A stretch of DNA of 64,000 bases. Source: Hydra vulgaris. Lineage: Eukaryota; Cnidaria; Hydrozoa; Anthoathecata; Hydridae. The notes below the pieces were generated by a model. The model was not told the DNA's origin and did no database searches. It worked only from the letters and a program-made list of their open reading frames with translations. Below are positions 57,799 through 64,000 of the stretch, piece by piece. The stretch is taken from NCBI RefSeq assembly GCF_038396675.1, contig NC_088934.1, positions 4,026,001 to 4,090,000 of the forward strand, read 5' to 3'. How positions within the stretch are numbered: position 1 is the stretch's first letter; every line of letters starts with the position of its first letter. A program made the translations under genes and the position numbers.

Positions 57799-60000
57799 GG
57801 GTGAAAGTCCCTCAAAATTTAGGAATTTTTTGATTTTTTTTTTTGTTGTTGCTATTATGAAAGTAAAATTATTAAGAAATTGAATGGTGAAAACAGTTTT
57901 TAAAAAGCAAAACCTTTTGTTAAATAAATTACATTTTTGTATGGTCATTTATGTGTCATTTTTCCCTAGCAACGTCCCTGGTTACAGGAAAATTATCAAT
58001 AAAACACATTCTCGACCCCTTTTTTGCATTATTTCTTTTCAGTTTTGTTAGAAATGCAAGCTACAAGTCATATTTCAAAACCTCATATTTGAAAATCCGT
58101 GTTTATATCCCTCATTTTAAGTCATCTTTTCAAGCTAAAATTCTGTAATTGAGTAAAAATGAACAAATCTAAAATAGCAAATTGTGATAAAAGTGTTACT
58201 GATGGAATAAAGTTTTCTACTAAACGTCTTAGAAAACTTAAAAGTTCTTTTTATGGAATGAGAAAGCAAGAAAAAATTGGTTTAAATAGTGTCAATAGTA
58301 ATGATGTATGTATGACAAACTATATAAATACTGAAAGTCAATATGTATATGAAAGTGCATCAAAGAGAAAAGTTAAGCCAGTAATGGTACAAAGTAGAAA
58401 CTCAGACTATGTTAGTGGCTACAAGTTTATTGACATGGAAATTCTTGCCTCCATATTTATGAAACTTGCATATCCTGAATGTTTGCAACCATCTCTATTA
58501 TTGTTAAGCGAGAATGAAAAGTCTTGCAAAGGATTTGCATCCAATTTATTATTAAGCTGCATTTGTGGTTTTAAATTAGCCTTTGAAACATCAAAAAATG
58601 TAGCAGGTTATGATATCAATAAAAGAGTGGCATATGCAATGAGAATACTCAGTCAAGGCTTATCTGGTCTACATCGGTGTACCATGTTAATGTATATGCT
58701 TAAAAGATTATGTAAAAAAAAACTACAATGTTATTGCTCAGAAATTGACAATCGCAGCACAAACAGTTACTAATGATACTATGCATGAAGTTGCACAAGA
58801 ACTCCGAGAAGGCAAATCTCTTAATGAGATATTAGATGCTGGAGTTTCGGTTGATGGAACATGGCAAAAAAGCGGATATAGTTCAAATAATGGTGTTACT
58901 GCAGCATTGTCCATCACAAATGGGAAGGTTTTAGATGTTGAAGCATTATCTAGAAAATGTAAAATATGTGAAAAAATTCAAAATGCCACTAATTCAAACC
59001 AGCAACCAGCAGAAAAAAAAGGACACATTTGCAATTAAAAACTATGAAGGATCAGCTTGTGGGATGGAAACTGCTGGTGCGATAAAGATATTCAATCGCT
59101 CTCTAGAGAAATATAACTTGCAATACACAGAAAACTTAGGTGATGGTGATAGTAAAAGCTACACTACTGTCAAAGGAACATACAAGGATGTTGAAATAAT
59201 TAAACTGGATTGTATTAGACATTTTCAAAAGCGCTTTGGATCTCGTTATCGGTAATTAAAAAACAAGTCAAGGGCTAAAATGGTAAAGGCCGTTTAACAA
59301 ACGCTTCAATTGATCGTCTGCAAAATTATTTTGGAATCGCTTTTAGGAAAAATTCTGGAAACCTTGAAGGTATGAGATCATCTGCTTTAGCAAGTTTATT
59401 TCATGTAGCATCTTCCAGCAAAAATAATTGGTTTTACCCGCATTGTCCCACAGGCAAAGACAGTTGGTGTAGATACAATCGCGAAAAAGCTAATGGTACG
59501 AATAAGTTTAAACCAGGACTCGGTCTTCCTATTGATATTGTACTTAGATTGAAGCCTATTTATGTAGAACTAACTTCAAATGCTTACTTGAATCAATTAC
59601 TTCATGGGAAAACACAGAACCATAATGAAAGCTTCAACGCAATGATATGGTCCAGAATAACAAAGCCAAAATATGTTTCGCTTACACAACTCAATTTGGA
59701 CATTACGATGCTATTGGAGCCTTTAATATAGAATTAAAGTCTAGTATTCTTATATTTTGGAAAACTTTGTATGATACCAGGACAGCATATGTAATTACTT
59801 GAACCAGAGAAGAGTCAGCATGTCAGTATATAAAAACAAAGACACGATCAAGAAACGAAGAAAGATTTTAAGAGGCCGCAAACATAAAAAATGTGACAAA
59901 TTTGAACAGAAAGAAGGAAGTTTGTATGGAGCTGGTTTTTGTGATTAAAAACTAATAATAATATGCTTTTTTATATTATATTTCTTTTATTACTGTTAGT
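57799..60000 (+). mobile_element. Kolobok-like element, longer copy
   Basis: It begins GGGTGAAAGTCCCTC immediately after TTAA (57795-57798), inside the Tc1 relic. It carries a transposase relic at 58159-59946. The right end was not found; the satellite at 60445 may have replaced it, so the stated end is only a minimum. Confidence 0.6.
58159..59946 (+). pseudogene. Kolobok/Mutator-like transposase
   Basis: From ATG 58159, the N-terminal block GYKFIDMEILASIFMKLAYP with Cys residues and NKRVAYAMRILSQGLSGLHR is open to an A9 run near 58715. The frame shifts there to KLTIAAQTVTNDTMHEVAQE with GVSVDGTWQKSGYSSNNGV (first Asp). Another A-run shift leads to NYEGSACGMETAGAIKIF with LGDGDSKSYTTV (second Asp). 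After stops near 59253 come GRLTNASIDRLQNYFGIAFR, CPTGKDSWCRY, HGKTQNHNESFNAMIWSR and a basic end RGRKHKKCDKFEQKEGSLYG. It retains the central region deleted from the copy at 7597-8592. Most breaks are in homopolymers. Confidence 0.8.
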
Positions 60001-60444
60001 TTATAATTTCTTTTATTTTAATTTTCTCTTATTTGTCATTTTTCTCAGAAGGCAGGTTTTTAACCTTCCGGCAGAAGTATCTTAAAAACCGTTTGACCGA
60101 TTTATATGAAATTTTCAGGAAGTGTTCCTCTCATAAAGATATATACAATAAGCAAACAACTTTTTTAAAACGTTTTTTAAACAGAAAAAAATTTACAAAA
60201 CGTTTATAATTTTTGTGCTTAAAATGATAGCAAAAGTTAAACATGGCTACCACCTGACAGAAAAGTTGTTAACAAAAACTGTCTGTTTATTGCATAGATC
60301 TATCTTTCATCAATAAACAGGGAAAAAAATAGCTATTTATGACTTTCTGATCGACCGCAATCTTTGCCAGAGTGAAGGAACTAATTTCCCTTTTTTCCTT
60401 AGTTACCATGGTAACATGATGCTATATTTTCTTCACTCTAAATT

Positions 60445-60745
60445 TAAAAGTGTTAAATTACACTAAAAAGGTGTGCAGCATGAAATACACCAAAACGGTG
60501 TTAATTTGCACCGTTTTAGTGTATTTCATGCTGCACACCGTTTTAGTGTTAATTTACACTGTTTTGGTGTATTTCATGCTGCATACCGTTTTAGTGTATT
60601 TTACACCGTTTTGGTGTCAATTTACACCATTTAAGTATATTTCATGATGCACACCGTTTTAGTGTAATTTACACCGTTTTGATATTTCATGCTGCACACA
60701 TTTTAAGGGTTAATTTACACCGTTTTAGTGTTCATTTTTGGCGTT
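60445..60745. repeat. Satellite of ACACCGTTTTAGTGT units
   Basis: Alternating copies of CACCGTTTTAGTGTATTTCA and TGCTGCACACCG occur, with the first copy inverted. ACACCAAAACGGTGT and its inverse occur about ten times. No coding function. Confidence 0.8.
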
Positions 60746-60937
60746 GATAACAACATACACAAATTATTATTTATAAAGTACATAAAACTACATTCATGTT
60801 TACGTTCTACTCATAAAAAAAAGCTGTGTTTATAAAAATGTTTTTATCGTACAATTAAAATAAAGATTTTAATAGTTGATTTGCCTTGATAAAGGAAGAT
60901 TTGCCTTGATAAATATTGATAAAGGAAGATTTTTTTT

Positions 60938-62957
<2,020 letters not shown>

Positions 62958-63124
62958 CTGAAAAAATACAAAATACAGAAAAACAGGGATAAATAATAAA
63001 AAATAACAAAATAACAATACATACTTTAATTTAATGTTTAATATATCAAATTAATAAATAAAAAGGCTTTATTTCAACGGATTGTGAATCACTAAATCAT
63101 TACAATTACTACAAAGAAGTTCAT

Positions 63125-64000
63125 TTATATAGCACAGTAAAAGTATTTTGGCACAATTATATCACGTTCTTTAATCAAGTATATTAGCAACAGATGATAT
63201 TCGTGTAAGTCGTCGACTGTTACAAAAATGTATTTTGACAATCTAATTATGTGAAAAGCTTGAATGTGCTCATCATATTTAACTGTAGAACATAGTTGAC
63301 ACTGTAAGAATATTGTTGAACTGCACTTGTAGATAGCAATAATGCTAGCAAACTCCTGAGGCCTAAGAAGAACGCAGTCACCAATTCGGTACAAAATAGA
63401 ATCATAACTTGCAGACTTAGCATAAATTATTTTAGTAAGCTGGGGCCAGTTTGTGTTAAAGACTTGCTTGACAAGAAATGGAAGAGAAGACACATCAATT
63501 TCCGTAGTTCCTTTAAGAATAATTTCTACATCAACAAAATCATTTCTTGTTCGATCATATGCTGCCCTTTTCTGAAATTTGCATGCTATTGTGTATTGGA
63601 TATTTTTAAAGTTCTTAGAGTTTGACACAAACTTCTTGTGCACCTGATTGACTCCTTCAAAACGCAAACAAGAAGTCACACTGAGGATTCCGTGCTGCTC
63701 AAGAAGATGAGGGTAATGCACTGTGTAATGTTGTTTTGGTGATACAGAACTATTGGGAAAATTTTCCATTACTGATACCAAGTGTCTTTCACATATTTCC
63801 TTGAACTTTGGTAGTTGTTTTATGTCAAATGATGGTGCAAAACTAATATCCACTAACTGACGCAAAAGCTTCCATGTACTCCACACTTGATCACTTTTGG
63901 GAAAGTAATCAGCAAAGAGAACACCAAATAATCTCATAAAACACCATATTTGAACTGCTTTGCCCTTAATTTCTTTTTTCACCACAGGCCCAGGTTTATT
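63125..64000 (-). CDS. KDZ-type transposon protein, 3' part
   Basis: An open frame enters from the right window edge and ends at TAA 63125. It begins EIKGKAVQIWCFMRLFGVLF and continues with FAPSFDIKQLPKFKEICERH, SPKQHYTVHYPHLLEQHGIL and SCLRFEGVNQVHKKFV, then NFKNIQYTIACKFQKR. The order Lys-Gly-Lys-Ala, KQH-x-x-HYP and a cysteine with RFE matches KDZ-type multicopy proteins of animals, thought to derive from CACTA-like transposons. No stop or frameshift is seen in about 290 codons. The start lies outside the window. It is 168 bp upstream of the SAMD3-like gene in the same direction. Confidence 0.6.
   Translation of the reverse strand, partial: NKPGPVVKKEIKGKAVQIWCFMRLFGVLFADYFPKSDQVWSTWKLLRQLVDISFAPSFDIKQLPKFKEICERHLVSVMENFPNSSVSPKQHYTVHYPHLLEQHGILSVTSCLRFEGVNQVHKKFVSNSKNFKNIQYTIACKFQKRAAYDRTRNDFVDVEIILKGTTEIDVSSLPFLVKQVFNTNWPQLTKIIYAKSASYDSILYRIGDCVLLRPQEFASIIAIYKCSSTIFLQCQLCSTVKYDEHIQAFHIIRLSKYIFVTVDDLHEYHLLLIYLIKERDIIVPKYFYCAI

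Overview
The window is AT-rich, intron-bearing eukaryotic DNA packed with transposable elements and long (TA)n runs. A conserved ribosomal protein gene (eL13), metazoan-type GT-AG introns, a SOX-like HMG-box gene and the mix of repeat families (hAT, Transib, Kolobok, Tc1/mariner, pogo, CR1/Jockey-type LINEs, tRNA-derived SINEs) point to an invertebrate animal. I infer a cnidarian, most likely Hydra; this is a judgement from family content, not a database match.

Layout. 1-5287: a tRNA-derived SINE, AT-rich spacer and an HMG-box gene on the minus strand (3105-3887). 5290-9054: a Tc1/mariner-type element with TA target duplication, carrying a nested TTAA-flanked Kolobok-like element. 10088-27050: one old hAT transposon (CAGTGGCG...CGCCACTG ends, near-perfect 8-bp duplication) inflated to about 17 kb by nested insertions: a 3.2-kb element with TATA duplication, a TA-flanked non-autonomous element, a nearly intact Transib, a second SINE type, an STPR-repeat fragment and a CR1/Jockey-like LINE that itself holds a SINE. 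27070-34100: three more degraded copies of related LINEs. 34100-46300: fold-back repeats, an IR-flanked (TA)n tract, a Tc1/mariner element with 22-bp subterminal repeats, an hAT relic and a pogo relic. 46292-49047: a multi-segment relic of a multicopy transposase-like family. 51733-55700: the eL13 gene. 57270-60740: a Tc1 relic broken by a Kolobok copy, then a satellite. 60938-64000: a spliced SAMD3-like gene and the 3' part of a KDZ-type gene, both minus strand.

The two most notable systems are these. (1) The Transib at 17744-20741 encodes a RAG1-core-like DDE recombinase. Its two ends look like V(D)J recombination signals: heptamer CACAGTG, then GACAAAACC after exactly 12 nt at one end and exactly 23 nt at the other, and it is flanked by a perfect 5-bp CAGCG duplication. 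(2) The 3.1-kb intron of eL13 contains four sense-strand box C/D snoRNA-like units, all with the same 12-nt guide complementary to the conserved 18S rRNA motif ACGAACGAGAC.

Few genes here look like functioning host genes: eL13 certainly, the HMG-box gene probably, the SAMD3-like gene possibly. Almost everything else is mobile or transposon-derived and mostly broken by stops, frameshifts or deletions.
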